A stretch of DNA of 64,000 nt, from assembly GCA_903842065.1 (NCBI GenBank), contig CAIMKZ010000093.1, forward strand, positions 247,726 through 311,725. Reading direction: 5' to 3'. Of the stretch, positions 9,161-17,304 are shown in pieces. The translations under genes were made by a program, and so were the position numbers. Source of the DNA: an uncultured Acidobacteriaceae bacterium (GTDB lineage: Bacteria > Acidobacteriota > Terriglobia > Terriglobales > Acidobacteriaceae). The notes beneath the pieces were generated by a model that was given only the letters and a program-made list of their open reading frames with translations, had not been told where the DNA came from and searched no databases. Within the stretch, counting starts at the first letter, position 1; the number at the start of each line of letters is the position of its first letter.

Positions 9161-10519
9161 GTGCATTCCCCACTTTTCCAAAAATTGTTTCTAGCTGTGC
9201 TGCTTGCGCCTGCATTGCTAGTCGCTCAGCAGGCAGGAACGCTTCGCGCCGGCGCCGCGCGCGTCGACATCAGCCCTACCACGGAGATGTTTCCCATCCC
9301 CCAGGGAGTTCAGACGCTTGTCGATGTTCACGACCCGATCTACGCTCGGGCCATCGTGCTTGATAACGGCTCAACAAAGGTCGCGCTCATCAGCGTGGAT
9401 ACAGCGGGTATTCAGAATGCGAATGAGATCGTGCAGGCACTCTCAGCAGAGTTGGCAATTCCCGCAAGCCAGATCAGCATGGCAACCACGCACGACCACA
9501 GCACTCCGACATTCGGCGGCGGTCCGAACAACAACTACGACCGCAAGCCATATCTCGAGCTGCTGAAGAAGGGCATTCTTGAAGCGGCGCGGCAGGCCAA
9601 TGCCGGACTGCAGGCGGCGCGCATCGGCTTTGCAACCGGCAAGGCTTATGTGAACACCAATCGCGACGAGAAGATTGGCGACACCTACAAAATGGGCTAC
9701 GCGCCCGAGCGGCCTTCAGACAAGACCGTCGGGGTTCTGCTGATTACCGGCAGCAGCGGCGCGCCGATTGCCGTCTGGTCCAACTACGCGGTGCATGGCG
9801 TTGTCATGTTTCTGTCGAAGACAAAGGATGGCAAGTCCGAGGTGAATGGCGACCTGCCCGGCTGGACGGCGCGATATGTTGAGGACCGTATGAAGGGCGT
9901 CGTGAATGTGTGGACATCGGGCGCTGCGGGCGATCAGAATCCGCTGTTTCAGTCGATGTATAACCAGGACGCGCCCGATGTGCACGACGAAGGGGCGGGC
10001 GGCTGGGCGGTTCTCGATGTGCTCTCACGCCGGCTCGGCGAAGAGATAGTGCGCGTAGCCGGCACGATTCAGAACACTACGGACAAGGCGGTTCTGTGGG
10101 GAAAAGCGACTACTCTTACCTGCCCGGGACGCAAGTTTGTCGCCTCATCTCCGGCGCCCGCCGCCATGCCCAACACTCCGACCTCGGTTGCGGCCGCCGG
10201 AACCATGGTCGATAGCGACCCGGTCGTCATTCCTCTCGACCTGATCATGATCAACGACATCGCGCTGGCCAATGTCTCCGGCGAGGTCTTCAACGAAATC
10301 GGTCAACAGCTCAAGAAGGAATCGCTCTTTGACCGTACCGTGATGCCCACGCTCGTCAATGGCAGCCTCGGATACATTCCCAGCGAAAGCGCCTATCTGC
10401 TTCCTTCGGCAATGGCGGTGCACAACCGCATTAAGCCGGGATGCGCGGAGCAGGGAATTGCCGATGCATTCGTGGGCCTGGAGAAGGAGTACCTGCCAAT
10501 CTGGAAGCAATCCAGATAA
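9161..10519 (+). CDS. Neutral/alkaline ceramidase-like secreted hydrolase
   Basis: This 452-residue protein with a GTG start (GGAGG at 9150-9154) carries a signal peptide (LFLAVLLAPALLVAQ). Its body matches the neutral/alkaline ceramidase N-terminal domain: GAARVDISPT near the mature N-terminus, RAIVLDNGSTKVALISVD, and the zinc-ligand region THDHSTPTFGG. True neutral ceramidases are about 650-700 residues with a C-terminal Ig-like domain, so this is the shorter bacterial variant lacking that domain. Such proteins are common in Acidobacteria and Planctomycetes and their real substrates are mostly untested. It follows the carboxylesterase by 117 bp. Confidence 0.75.
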   Translation: MHSPLFQKLFLAVLLAPALLVAQQAGTLRAGAARVDISPTTEMFPIPQGVQTLVDVHDPIYARAIVLDNGSTKVALISVDTAGIQNANEIVQALSAELAIPASQISMATTHDHSTPTFGGGPNNNYDRKPYLELLKKGILEAARQANAGLQAARIGFATGKAYVNTNRDEKIGDTYKMGYAPERPSDKTVGVLLITGSSGAPIAVWSNYAVHGVVMFLSKTKDGKSEVNGDLPGWTARYVEDRMKGVVNVWTSGAAGDQNPLFQSMYNQDAPDVHDEGAGGWAVLDVLSRRLGEEIVRVAGTIQNTTDKAVLWGKATTLTCPGRKFVASSPAPAAMPNTPTSVAAAGTMVDSDPVVIPLDLIMINDIALANVSGEVFNEIGQQLKKESLFDRTVMPTLVNGSLGYIPSESAYLLPSAMAVHNRIKPGCAEQGIADAFVGLEKEYLPIWKQSR

Positions 10520-10563
10520 CTCTGGTGGAAGCACATCACTGCCGCGAGACAGGAAGCGGCATG

Positions 10564-10574
10564 AGGTCTGACCA
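10564..10574. promoter_or_regulatory. Third copy of the TGGTCAGACCT motif (inverted)
   Basis: AGGTCTGACCA is the exact reverse complement of the motifs at 5423 and 12155. It sits between two converging gene ends (ceramidase-like stop at 10519, gnd stop at 10645), where no promoter is expected. It could belong to an unannotated transcript or be a relic of rearrangement. Confidence 0.35.
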
Positions 10575-10596
10575 CTAACTCTGGATTCCTGCCAAC

Positions 10597-10629
10597 AAAA
10601 ATCCCCCGGCTGGTTTGCCGGGGGATTTT
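10597..10629. terminator. Bidirectional intrinsic terminator
   Basis: A stem of about 13 bp (AAAATCCCCCGGC pairing with GCCGGGGGATTTT) has a short loop (TGGTTT) and A/T runs on both sides. It lies between the converging ceramidase-like and gnd genes and can stop transcription in both directions. Confidence 0.8.
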
Positions 10630-10644
10630 GATTTCACTCGCTGC

Positions 10645-12105
10645 TTACACGTTGTAAGTGGTGGAAGCCACGCGGCCACCGTGGCCGGTCCAGTCGGTGT
10701 GGGAGAACTGGCCGCGCGGCTGGTCGATGCGCTCGTAGGTGTGGGCTCCGAAGTAGTCGCGCTGGGCCTGGAGCAGGTTCGCAGGCAGCCGTTCGGCGCG
10801 GTAGCCGTCAAAGAACGCCAGCGCGCTTGCGAATGCGGGCGTGGGCACGCCCGCCTTGACTCCATGCAGAACCGCTTTGCGCCACGAGGCCTGGTACTTG
10901 TTGATGGCGCGCGAGAAGAACTTGTCCATCAGCAGGTTGTCGAGGTTCTTGTTGCGCTTGAATGCAGCTTTGATATTGCCCAGGAACTGGCTGCGAATGA
11001 TGCAGCCGCCGCGCCACATCAGCGCGATGCCGCCCATGTTCAGGTTCCAGCCGTTCTCTTTGGCCGCGGCGCGCAGCAGCATGTAGCCCTGCGCATAGCT
11101 GATGATCTTTGAGCAGTAGAGCGCCCGGCGCACATCTTCGATGAACTTGGCTCGGTCGGCAACCTTCGGCATCGTCTTCGGTCCGCGCAACACCTTCGAA
11201 GCGACCACGCGCTCATCTTTCAGCGCCGACAGGCACCGCGCAAACACGCTCTCACCGATCAGCGTTAGCGGCTGGCCTGTGTCGAGCGCGCTCACCACGG
11301 TCCACTTGCCGGTGCCTTTTTGGCCTGCGGTGTCGAGAATCTTGTCGACCAGCGGTTGGCCGTCCTCGTCTTCCTTGGCGAAGATGTCGCGCGAGATCTC
11401 AACGAGGTAGCTGTCGAGTTCGCCCTTGTTCCACTCGGCGAAGATCACGTGCAACTCGTTGGCCGAGAGGTTGAGCGAGCGCTTGAGCAGGTCGTAGGCC
11501 TCGCAGATCAACTGCATATCGCCGTACTCGATGCCGTTGTGCACCATCTTGACGTAGTGGCCCGCGCCCTCTTCGCCCACCCAGTCACAGCAGGGAGTGC
11601 CGTCGTCCACCTTGGCTGCAATGGCCTGAAGAATCGGCTTCACATGCGGCCAGGCCTTCGGGTTTCCGCCGGGCATGATCGAGGGGCCGCGACGTGCGCC
11701 CTCTTCACCGCCGGAGACGCCGGTACCGATGAACAGGATGCCTTTTTCGGCCAGCGCGCGGGTGCGCCGCGTCGAATCGGTGAACAGCGAGTTGCCGCCG
11801 TCGATGACGATATCGCCGGGCTCGAGGCCGGGCAGCAGATGGTCGATCATCTCATCGACCGTCTGGCCGGCGCGAACCATCAGCATCACCCGCCGTGGCC
11901 GCTTGAGCAGCCTCAGAAACTCTTCGACCGAGTGCGCGCCAACAACCTGTGTGCCCTTGGCCTCGTTAGCCAGAAACTCATCGACCTTGGAGACGGTGCG
12001 GTTGAAGACCGCCACCTTGAATCCGTGGTCGTTCATGTTCAGCACCAGGTTCTGGCCCATCACCGCCAGCCCAACCAGCCCGATATCGCAGCTTGCTTCA
12101 GGCAT
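10645..12105 (-). CDS. gnd: 6-phosphogluconate dehydrogenase, decarboxylating
   Basis: This 486-residue enzyme has the N-terminal NADP-binding motif (GLVGLAVMGQNLVLNMNDHG), the VSGGEEGARRGPSIMPGG substrate loop, catalytic Lys/His region (GAGHYVKMVHNGIEYGDMQL), and the all-helical C-terminal domain ending with DYFGAHTYERID and HTDWTGHGG. Length and motifs are those of the long, dimeric oxidative pentose phosphate enzyme, which converts 6-phosphogluconate to ribulose 5-phosphate, CO2 and NADPH in the cytoplasm. An FCD-type operator motif lies 50 bp upstream (12155-12165), suggesting control together with the kdgK-kduD genes. No zwf or pgl is in the window. Confidence 0.95.
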   Translation of the reverse strand: MPEASCDIGLVGLAVMGQNLVLNMNDHGFKVAVFNRTVSKVDEFLANEAKGTQVVGAHSVEEFLRLLKRPRRVMLMVRAGQTVDEMIDHLLPGLEPGDIVIDGGNSLFTDSTRRTRALAEKGILFIGTGVSGGEEGARRGPSIMPGGNPKAWPHVKPILQAIAAKVDDGTPCCDWVGEEGAGHYVKMVHNGIEYGDMQLICEAYDLLKRSLNLSANELHVIFAEWNKGELDSYLVEISRDIFAKEDEDGQPLVDKILDTAGQKGTGKWTVVSALDTGQPLTLIGESVFARCLSALKDERVVASKVLRGPKTMPKVADRAKFIEDVRRALYCSKIISYAQGYMLLRAAAKENGWNLNMGGIALMWRGGCIIRSQFLGNIKAAFKRNKNLDNLLMDKFFSRAINKYQASWRKAVLHGVKAGVPTPAFASALAFFDGYRAERLPANLLQAQRDYFGAHTYERIDQPRGQFSHTDWTGHGGRVASTTYNV

Positions 12106-12154
12106 TTCAAATCCCTCCGGCGCAGGGATGCGCCAACGGCTTAATTGTAAGCAG

Positions 12155-12165
12155 TGGTCAGACCT
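12155..12165. promoter_or_regulatory. Putative FCD-regulator operator upstream of gnd
   Basis: TGGTCAGACCT lies 50 bp upstream of the gnd start codon and is identical to the copy in the regulator/kdgK gap. Its placement fits repression of gnd by the same FadR-type regulator; binding is inferred. Confidence 0.5.
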
Positions 12166-12214
12166 CTTGGCAAGAAGAATCTTCTCCCCGCCGGCTAAAT
12201 GCCGAGCGGCCGGG

Positions 12215-13072
12215 CTACTTCTTCTTCCAGGGAACCAGATGCAGTGAGTGGCTTCCAGCCGTCTCGATCAGCACAAAGACATTTCCGTCCGGATCGCTGA
12301 CGGTGACGCGCTTCTTGTCGCGGGTGGGATTGAGGCCCGCATCTCGCAACTGCTCTTCCACCGCGCGGGCGTTGTCGGTCGAAAGATACAGCTTCGGACG
12401 GTCCTGACTGTGCGCCAGGTGAATCAGTATTTCTACGCCGGGGTTCGATACCAGGTCGATCTGTACGTCGGCGCGGCTCTTGCGTGTGCCAAATCCCATC
12501 GCTTTGTAGAAAGACTGTGAGGCCGTCATTTCGCCGACCGGCATATCAAACCCCATCAGTTCGTCGGCAATCCGGTTCGGCCCGATGTGCAGTCCGTTGT
12601 CGTTCATCTGCCGCGATCCGGGCAAGTACTGGGTGAACTCGGTGACGCGTCCGTCGGGGTCCTTCAAGTTGAAGAGCATGTTGCCTGCGCCAGCCTTGCG
12701 CCACGACTCCACCTTCAGACCCGCAGCCGTGTAAGCATCGCGCAGAGCCTCCAGGTCGGCGGCCTCGTAGCAGACGTGCATCAGCCCCAGCGGCCCCGGC
12801 GCCTCGCCCGCCGCAGTTCGCGGATAGACCTCAATGAACTGGCGGTCGTTCACCTTGACGAAGGCCTGGGTGATGGCGGCGCCGTCGGTGTTCGCGAAGG
12901 CCTGCTCGAATCCCAGCTTGTTGAGAAACGCGACCTCCTTCTCCACATCGCTCGAGCGCAGAGCCACATGCGCCAGACCCACCGGCGCTAGAGAGTTGGA
13001 CTGCGCTACGGCAGCGGGCAGCCAAACCGAACTCAGTGCGAATGCCGCAAACATCCATCTGCTGAACTTCAT
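12215..13072 (-). CDS. Secreted VOC-family (glyoxalase/dioxygenase fold) protein
   Basis: This 285-residue protein has a signal peptide (MKFSRWMFAAFALSSVWLPAAVAQ) and two repeats of the vicinal-oxygen-chelate module: GLAHVALRSSDVEKEVAFL...GFEQ at about 32-60 and a second one around MPVGEMTASQSFYKAMGFG. Metal-ligand-like His/Glu positions occur in each half (for example LMHVCYEA and FVLIE, with KDPDGRVTEF and SDPDGNVFVLIE strands). VOC proteins include glyoxalases and extradiol dioxygenases, but a periplasmic form of this kind has no assigned substrate. I placed the start at 13072 because the signal peptide begins there. Confidence 0.75.
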   Translation of the reverse strand: MKFSRWMFAAFALSSVWLPAAVAQSNSLAPVGLAHVALRSSDVEKEVAFLNKLGFEQAFANTDGAAITQAFVKVNDRQFIEVYPRTAAGEAPGPLGLMHVCYEAADLEALRDAYTAAGLKVESWRKAGAGNMLFNLKDPDGRVTEFTQYLPGSRQMNDNGLHIGPNRIADELMGFDMPVGEMTASQSFYKAMGFGTRKSRADVQIDLVSNPGVEILIHLAHSQDRPKLYLSTDNARAVEEQLRDAGLNPTRDKKRVTVSDPDGNVFVLIETAGSHSLHLVPWKKK

Positions 13073-13113
13073 TTTGATTCTCCGTGGCGCGGGCAGGTAT
13101 CGCCGTACATATG

Positions 13114-13980
13114 TTACTCCGCCTCGGAGCGAGTGCCTGTGTGCAGCGAGGCAAAACTCAACAATTCTAGCGAGGAAATCTCTCTCAACGCGGGCAGCGC
13201 CCTCATCTCGAACTCCCGCGATTCGCGCAGTCTTGTCTGGCTGCGGGCCAGTTCTTCGTCGCAGTAGCCGGGATGCGTGATCAGCTCCCAGGTCCCCTCG
13301 GGAGCACGGCCAACCAGCGCATGGATCATGGCGGCGTCGAGAGCGCCGGTGCCGGTCATGGCCAGCGTGCCGTCGGTGGTTAAAAAGCCCTCTTCGCGCA
13401 GAATCCGCTGCCATGTGGAGCGCAGGCTCAGGAGGGCCGCCACCATTCCGGCGCGCAACAAGCCGGCTTGAGTGGTGGCGCGTACGGCCCACAGGGGTTC
13501 GAAGGGGTTGCGGATGCGCGTGATTCCGCAGGAGCGCGCGGCGCGCAGCAGCGGGCGAAGAATCTGCGGAAAAGCGTGCGTGTGCTTATGGGCGTCGATG
13601 TGGGTGAGCGTCAATCCCGCCTTCTGAAGAAATTCGATCTGCACCCGGGCCTCGGCTTCAATGTGGTCGGCGCGAATCCGGCCGGTGAACAGCCGGTAGA
13701 GAAGCGGTCCCAGCGAAGAGAAGAAGGCGCCGGTGGCCGGATCGATCAAGGATGAAATGTCTCCGGCGGGCAGCACAGGTGAGCCCCCGGTAAGCACAAA
13801 GTGGCAGCCTGCGCCGAGCGAAGGCGTGGCCCGGGCCATTTCGACTGCTTCGGCCGTTGCCGGTGCCCGCGCCATGATGGTGGCGCTGGTGACGAGTCCG
13901 GCCTGATGCAGCTCAAGAATGGCGCGATTGACGCCGGAGGTCAGGCCGAAGTCGTCTGCGTTGACGATGAGACGGGGCAC
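13114..13980 (-). CDS. ChbG/HpnK (YdjC) family carbohydrate deacetylase
   Basis: This 288-residue protein has the YdjC-family metal site: RLIVNADDFGLTSGVN at the N-terminus (paired Asp) and the THIDAHKHTHAFPQI motif around residue 120. The family removes acetyl groups from N-acetylated sugars (ChbG acts on chitobiose; HpnK is tied to hopanoid side-chain synthesis). Its genomic neighbours do not include hopanoid genes, so I do not choose between the two. It is complete and probably cytoplasmic, as no signal peptide is seen. Confidence 0.75.
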   Translation of the reverse strand: MPRLIVNADDFGLTSGVNRAILELHQAGLVTSATIMARAPATAEAVEMARATPSLGAGCHFVLTGGSPVLPAGDISSLIDPATGAFFSSLGPLLYRLFTGRIRADHIEAEARVQIEFLQKAGLTLTHIDAHKHTHAFPQILRPLLRAARSCGITRIRNPFEPLWAVRATTQAGLLRAGMVAALLSLRSTWQRILREEGFLTTDGTLAMTGTGALDAAMIHALVGRAPEGTWELITHPGYCDEELARSQTRLRESREFEMRALPALREISSLELLSFASLHTGTRSEAE

Positions 13981-14071
13981 GGAGCAAGTTTACCAGTCAG
14001 GCAAGCGGACGAGTCATTAAGTCATCGAGTCAGCTATGATGGATACAGGCTGCGGTTCCTCGCGGCAGGTG

Positions 14072-14148
<77 letters not shown>

Positions 14149-14190
14149 AGACCCCTTCCAGGGACATCCAGAGACATCCAAGAAAATGCA

Positions 14191-14218
14191 GAAATCCCCA
14201 GTAAACACTGGGGATTTC
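14191..14218. terminator. Hairpin downstream of tRNA-Val
   Basis: A perfect 12-bp stem (GAAATCCCCAGT with ACTGGGGATTTC) closes a 4-nt loop (AAAC). It lies inside the element, 42 bp after the tRNA, and probably ends tRNA transcription before the integrase; no long T-run follows. Confidence 0.55.
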
Positions 14219-14331
14219 GTATTATTACGTCCAGAGGCGTACTATGAAAGCCGAGCATTTGTGGTGGTATTTTTGGTGAACATTGCGGAGGAAATGGTGG
14301 TATTTCACGAAATAGAGTACCTGGAGGGGCT

Positions 14332-15549
14332 ATGTCGCTGACCGACGCGGAAATTCGGAAATCCAAGCCAGGAGAAAAAGCGTACCGCTTGGCCGACGGC
14401 AAAGGGCTGTTTCTCTTCGTCACGCCGACGGGTGGGAGGCTATGGCGTTGGAAGTACCGGCACGGAGGGATGCAGAAGCTGATGACTTTGGGCAAGTATC
14501 CGGATGTGCCGCTCGCGCTGGCCAGAGACCGGCACGCCGAAGCCCGCAGATTGTTGGCCACTGGTGTAGACCCGATGGAGCAACGGAAGGCCGAGAAGGC
14601 CGCGCTGAAATCGACAGCCGAAGACTCGTTCGGGAGCATCGCAGGCCTCTGGTTCGATCACTGGCGCGAGGGCAAAAGCCCGCAGCATGTGGATGCGACG
14701 CGCAGGCGCATGGAGGCAAATATCCTTCCCCTGCTTGGCGCGCGTCCGGTTACAGAGATTGAAGCACCTGAACTTGTGGTCATGGTCAGGGCGATAGAGG
14801 CGCGGGGCGCAGCAGACCTGGCCAAACGGGCCATGGAAAACGCCGGGCAAATCTTTCGATACGCCATTGCCCACGGCTTCACGCGACGCAATCCGGCTGC
14901 CGAGATAAAGCCAAGCGACATTTTGCGGCCGACAAGAAAGACCAATCTTGCCCGCATCGACGAGAAGGAATTGCCCGGGTTGTTGCGGGCCATCGAGGTC
15001 TATCAAGGCACACACGTCACCCGGTTGGCCATGAAGTTGTTAGCCATGTCGTTTGTGCGCACGTCTGAACTGATCGGAGCACGGTGGGAAGAAATTGATC
15101 AGGAAGGGCGCCGTTGGAACATCCCAGCTGAGCGGATGAAGATGCGAACCCCGCACATCGTGCATTTGGCTACTCAGACAATTGAGCTGCTTGAATTGTT
15201 GCGGCCTCTGACCGGGGGCGGTCAGTTGCTGTTTCCTGGCGACCGCGACCCTCAGAAACCTATGTCCAACAACACGATCTTGCTGGCGTTGAAGCGAATG
15301 GGCTACAAAGGCCGCATGACCGGCCACGGCTTTCGCGGGCTGGCATCGACCATCTTGCATGAGCAAGGCTACCCGCACGAACACATTGAATTGCAGCTTG
15401 CACACGCTCCCCGGAATGCCGTGAGCGCCGCGTACAATCATGCGTTGTACCTGAGGCCGCGCGCCAAGATGATGCAGGACTGGGCGGACTTCCTGGAGCG
15501 CACACAGCGCGGGGGCAAATTGCTTCAGATGTCCGGAAGGACTGCGTAG
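14332..15549 (+). CDS. P4-type tyrosine integrase
   Basis: This 405-residue recombinase begins with the DUF4102 arm-binding domain (LTDAEIRKSKPGEKAYRLADGKGLFL). A SAM-like core-binding domain lies at about 100-190 and the catalytic domain at about 200-390. Catalytic residues are visible: Arg in FVRTSELIGARW, His-x-x-Arg in GHGFRGLAS, and the nucleophile Tyr in AAYNHALY. The ATG follows a strong ribosome site (GGAGGGG at 14324). It lies just downstream of the tRNA and is expected to catalyse site-specific excision and integration at the 14-bp repeats. No separate excisionase is obvious, though the AlpA-like protein at the far end may serve. Confidence 0.9.
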   Translation: MSLTDAEIRKSKPGEKAYRLADGKGLFLFVTPTGGRLWRWKYRHGGMQKLMTLGKYPDVPLALARDRHAEARRLLATGVDPMEQRKAEKAALKSTAEDSFGSIAGLWFDHWREGKSPQHVDATRRRMEANILPLLGARPVTEIEAPELVVMVRAIEARGAADLAKRAMENAGQIFRYAIAHGFTRRNPAAEIKPSDILRPTRKTNLARIDEKELPGLLRAIEVYQGTHVTRLAMKLLAMSFVRTSELIGARWEEIDQEGRRWNIPAERMKMRTPHIVHLATQTIELLELLRPLTGGGQLLFPGDRDPQKPMSNNTILLALKRMGYKGRMTGHGFRGLASTILHEQGYPHEHIELQLAHAPRNAVSAAYNHALYLRPRAKMMQDWADFLERTQRGGKLLQMSGRTA

Positions 15550-15588
15550 AAGGTAGGCGGGAAAGCTAAAACAGTTAACCCATTGCAT

Positions 15589-15618
15589 GCTGGCCCTCCG
15601 GTTGTCCGGAGGGCCAGC
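15589..15618. terminator. Intrinsic terminator after integrase
   Basis: A 13-bp perfect stem (GCTGGCCCTCCGG with CCGGAGGGCCAGC) closes a TTGT loop. It sits between converging integrase (ends 15549) and ArdC-like (ends 15641) genes. Confidence 0.7.
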
Positions 15619-15640
15619 GCGTTTGTGCGCACAGAGTTGG

Positions 15641-16504
15641 TTAGCTGGCCTGCGCCAGTTGCTCGGCCTCCTCTGCGAAGAGTGCGTCGAGGATGGCGGA
15701 GGAGGCTTGCTGGATGACGGCAAGCGACTCGGTGAGCAACTCGGCGTTGCCTGCATATAGGCTAATGTAGTCGGCGCTGGCGCTGCCGGTGTTCAAGCCA
15801 ACGGCGCAGCTGACGATGAAGGCGACAGCTTCGGCTTCAGTCTCGCGCACGGTCTTGGTGGTGGTGGCTCGGCGCTCGGCACGGTGCAACATCTCGTGCG
15901 CCAATTCATGCACCAATGTTGCGAACTCCTCGGCCTTCGACTGGCCGGGTAACAGCGCGATCTTTCCGCCGTAGCTGACGCCTTGCGCGGGCGCGATGCG
16001 CTCGTTGTACTCAAGTTCGATACCTCGTTGTGCAACGAATCCGACAAGCCGGTCGCGATGGCCGCCAACTTCGCCGGAAACGGTCGCGGACTGGGGAAGC
16101 TCGGCTCCTTCGGTTTGCGCAATGTCGAACACGTAAACCGTGCGGAATCCGAGCAGCCTGGGCGCGGGCTTGTCGCCACGGTCGACGGGTTTCTCGTCAT
16201 GTGTTGCAACCATCATCGGGGCCTGAATCGGGATGCCCTTCTGCCCCTTCATGACGTGGCGTCCAAGCTCATTCCAGGTGTGAAAGCCCGCAACGTGCGT
16301 TGCGTCGGGGCGGTGGTGCGCGATGGAAAGAATGTTGCCGAACGAGTACCGGTGAAAGCGGGCCATCGCGCTGAGGTGGGCGGTAAGCGTCTCGCTCCTG
16401 CCCTGTTCCAGTTGCTCGATGAGGGCCTTGACGTTGGCGGCGATTGCTTCCTGGGCGGTCTGGCGCTGCGGTTGCTGTTGGGTGGTGTCTGCGTTGCTCT
16501 TCAT
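15641..16504 (-). CDS. ArdC-like antirestriction/ssDNA-binding protein with metallopeptidase motif
   Basis: This 287-residue protein starts at ATG 16504, preceded by AAGGAG. Residues about 10-130 match the ArdC N-terminal ssDNA-binding domain (FHRYSFGNILSIAHHRPDATHVAGF, WNELGRHVMKGQKGIPI). The C-terminal half has an IrrE/ImmA-type zinc peptidase motif HELAHEMLH with a following ETEAEAVAFIV glutamate region. ArdC proteins on conjugative elements protect incoming single-stranded DNA from restriction. It is transcribed away from the defence locus and lies at the integrase end of the element. Binding and peptidase activities are inferred from motifs. Confidence 0.8.
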   Translation of the reverse strand: MKSNADTTQQQPQRQTAQEAIAANVKALIEQLEQGRSETLTAHLSAMARFHRYSFGNILSIAHHRPDATHVAGFHTWNELGRHVMKGQKGIPIQAPMMVATHDEKPVDRGDKPAPRLLGFRTVYVFDIAQTEGAELPQSATVSGEVGGHRDRLVGFVAQRGIELEYNERIAPAQGVSYGGKIALLPGQSKAEEFATLVHELAHEMLHRAERRATTTKTVRETEAEAVAFIVSCAVGLNTGSASADYISLYAGNAELLTESLAVIQQASSAILDALFAEEAEQLAQAS

Positions 16505-16885
16505 GGGGGCTTCTCCTTGGCCGTTGCCGTTTTGGTTCGCGGTATTTGAAAAACAAATGCCGAACGCCTCCTGGCGAAGAGCGGGGGGTAGCAACTGCAA
16601 GGGGAGGGGGATCACCCACCCTTGTAACGAAGCGACAGCGGGAGTGGAAAGGGCGCAGCGTAGCGGAGGGCTGCACAAGCGAAGCGCGGAAGCCTGGGGA
16701 AACCCCTTGCGGGCGCGAGGGGCGGAGCTCCCCTTAGCTGCATTTGTTGTTGCGGTTGCTTTTCAGAACTTCAGGGCCTGGATTGTAAACAAGAACAGCT
16801 CGCTGACATTCTATCCACAGCGATAACGCTCTGCGAGCCCGTGGATGGTCATGTTGTCCCTGATAGCATCGTGCGGAATGAGTGC
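16505..16885. other. Intergenic region with G/C-rich hairpins, no convincing gene
   Basis: This stretch upstream of the ArdC-like gene contains short GC-rich inverted repeats (such as CTGGGG-AAA-CCCC and AGGGG...CCCCT around an inner GGAGCTCC) in 16695-16740. I find no protein-like frame. It could hold promoter elements or part of a transfer origin, but nothing in it is diagnostic. Confidence 0.4.
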
Positions 16886-17224
16886 CTATTGCCAGCCCTT
16901 TTCCCCGGTTGCGCTGGAATATTGGCTGGCGAGAGCATACCACTTCAGTAGCAACTCCTTCAGCTCTTCCTCTCCCGCACAGGTCCTGCTCGAATCGAGC
17001 TGCAGCACTTTGCCCCTGTAATTGTCCGCGAAAAGCTGTTCGGAGTTCAATAAAGTCAAGCAACCGCATGGCGTGAGTCGTATCGCGGGCAAAAAACCAA
17101 CACTAATGACTGCGGGGCATATTCTCCCAAAACAATCTGCGTTCAATCCGGCTGCTGACAGCTCATTAGCGAGAGAGCGTCTTGTCCTTGGCCGGTTGCC
17201 ACCCCGAAACGGAAACGGCGACAT
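16886..17224 (-). CDS. Possible hypothetical protein (112 aa)
   Basis: A reverse-strand frame from ATG 17224 encodes 112 residues ending EELKELLLKWYALASQYSSATG..., which looks protein-like in its C-terminal half (amphipathic helix, balanced codons), while the N-terminal part is less so and no ribosome site is visible. It lies upstream of and divergent from the methyltransferase gene, where controller or partner genes often occur. I recognise no family; it could be a gene remnant. Confidence 0.3.
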   Translation of the reverse strand: MSPFPFRGGNRPRTRRSLANELSAAGLNADCFGRICPAVISVGFLPAIRLTPCGCLTLLNSEQLFADNYRGKVLQLDSSRTCAGEEELKELLLKWYALASQYSSATGEKGWQ

Positions 17225-17291
17225 CTGGGGTACAGATGCCAAAGAACTTACGGCTATCATCATGATTTCCTGGACAACTAGGGCTGTTCTG

Positions 17292-17304
17292 GGACAAAAT
17301 GTCC
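17292..17304. promoter_or_regulatory. Palindrome GGACAAAATGTCC over the methyltransferase start
   Basis: A perfect 5+5 dyad (GGACA-AAA-TGTCC) covers the predicted ATG of the methyltransferase. The M.SsoII-type methyltransferases, which carry a similar N-terminal HTH, are known to autoregulate through an inverted repeat of very similar sequence (half-sites GGACA/TGTCC, as I recall). This suggests the fused HTH represses its own promoter here. Confidence 0.6.

Noticed and set aside
16734..17069. A 111-residue minus-strand frame near the ArdC gene
   Set aside because: No ribosome site, poor composition, and overlap with a more protein-like frame at 16886-17224.
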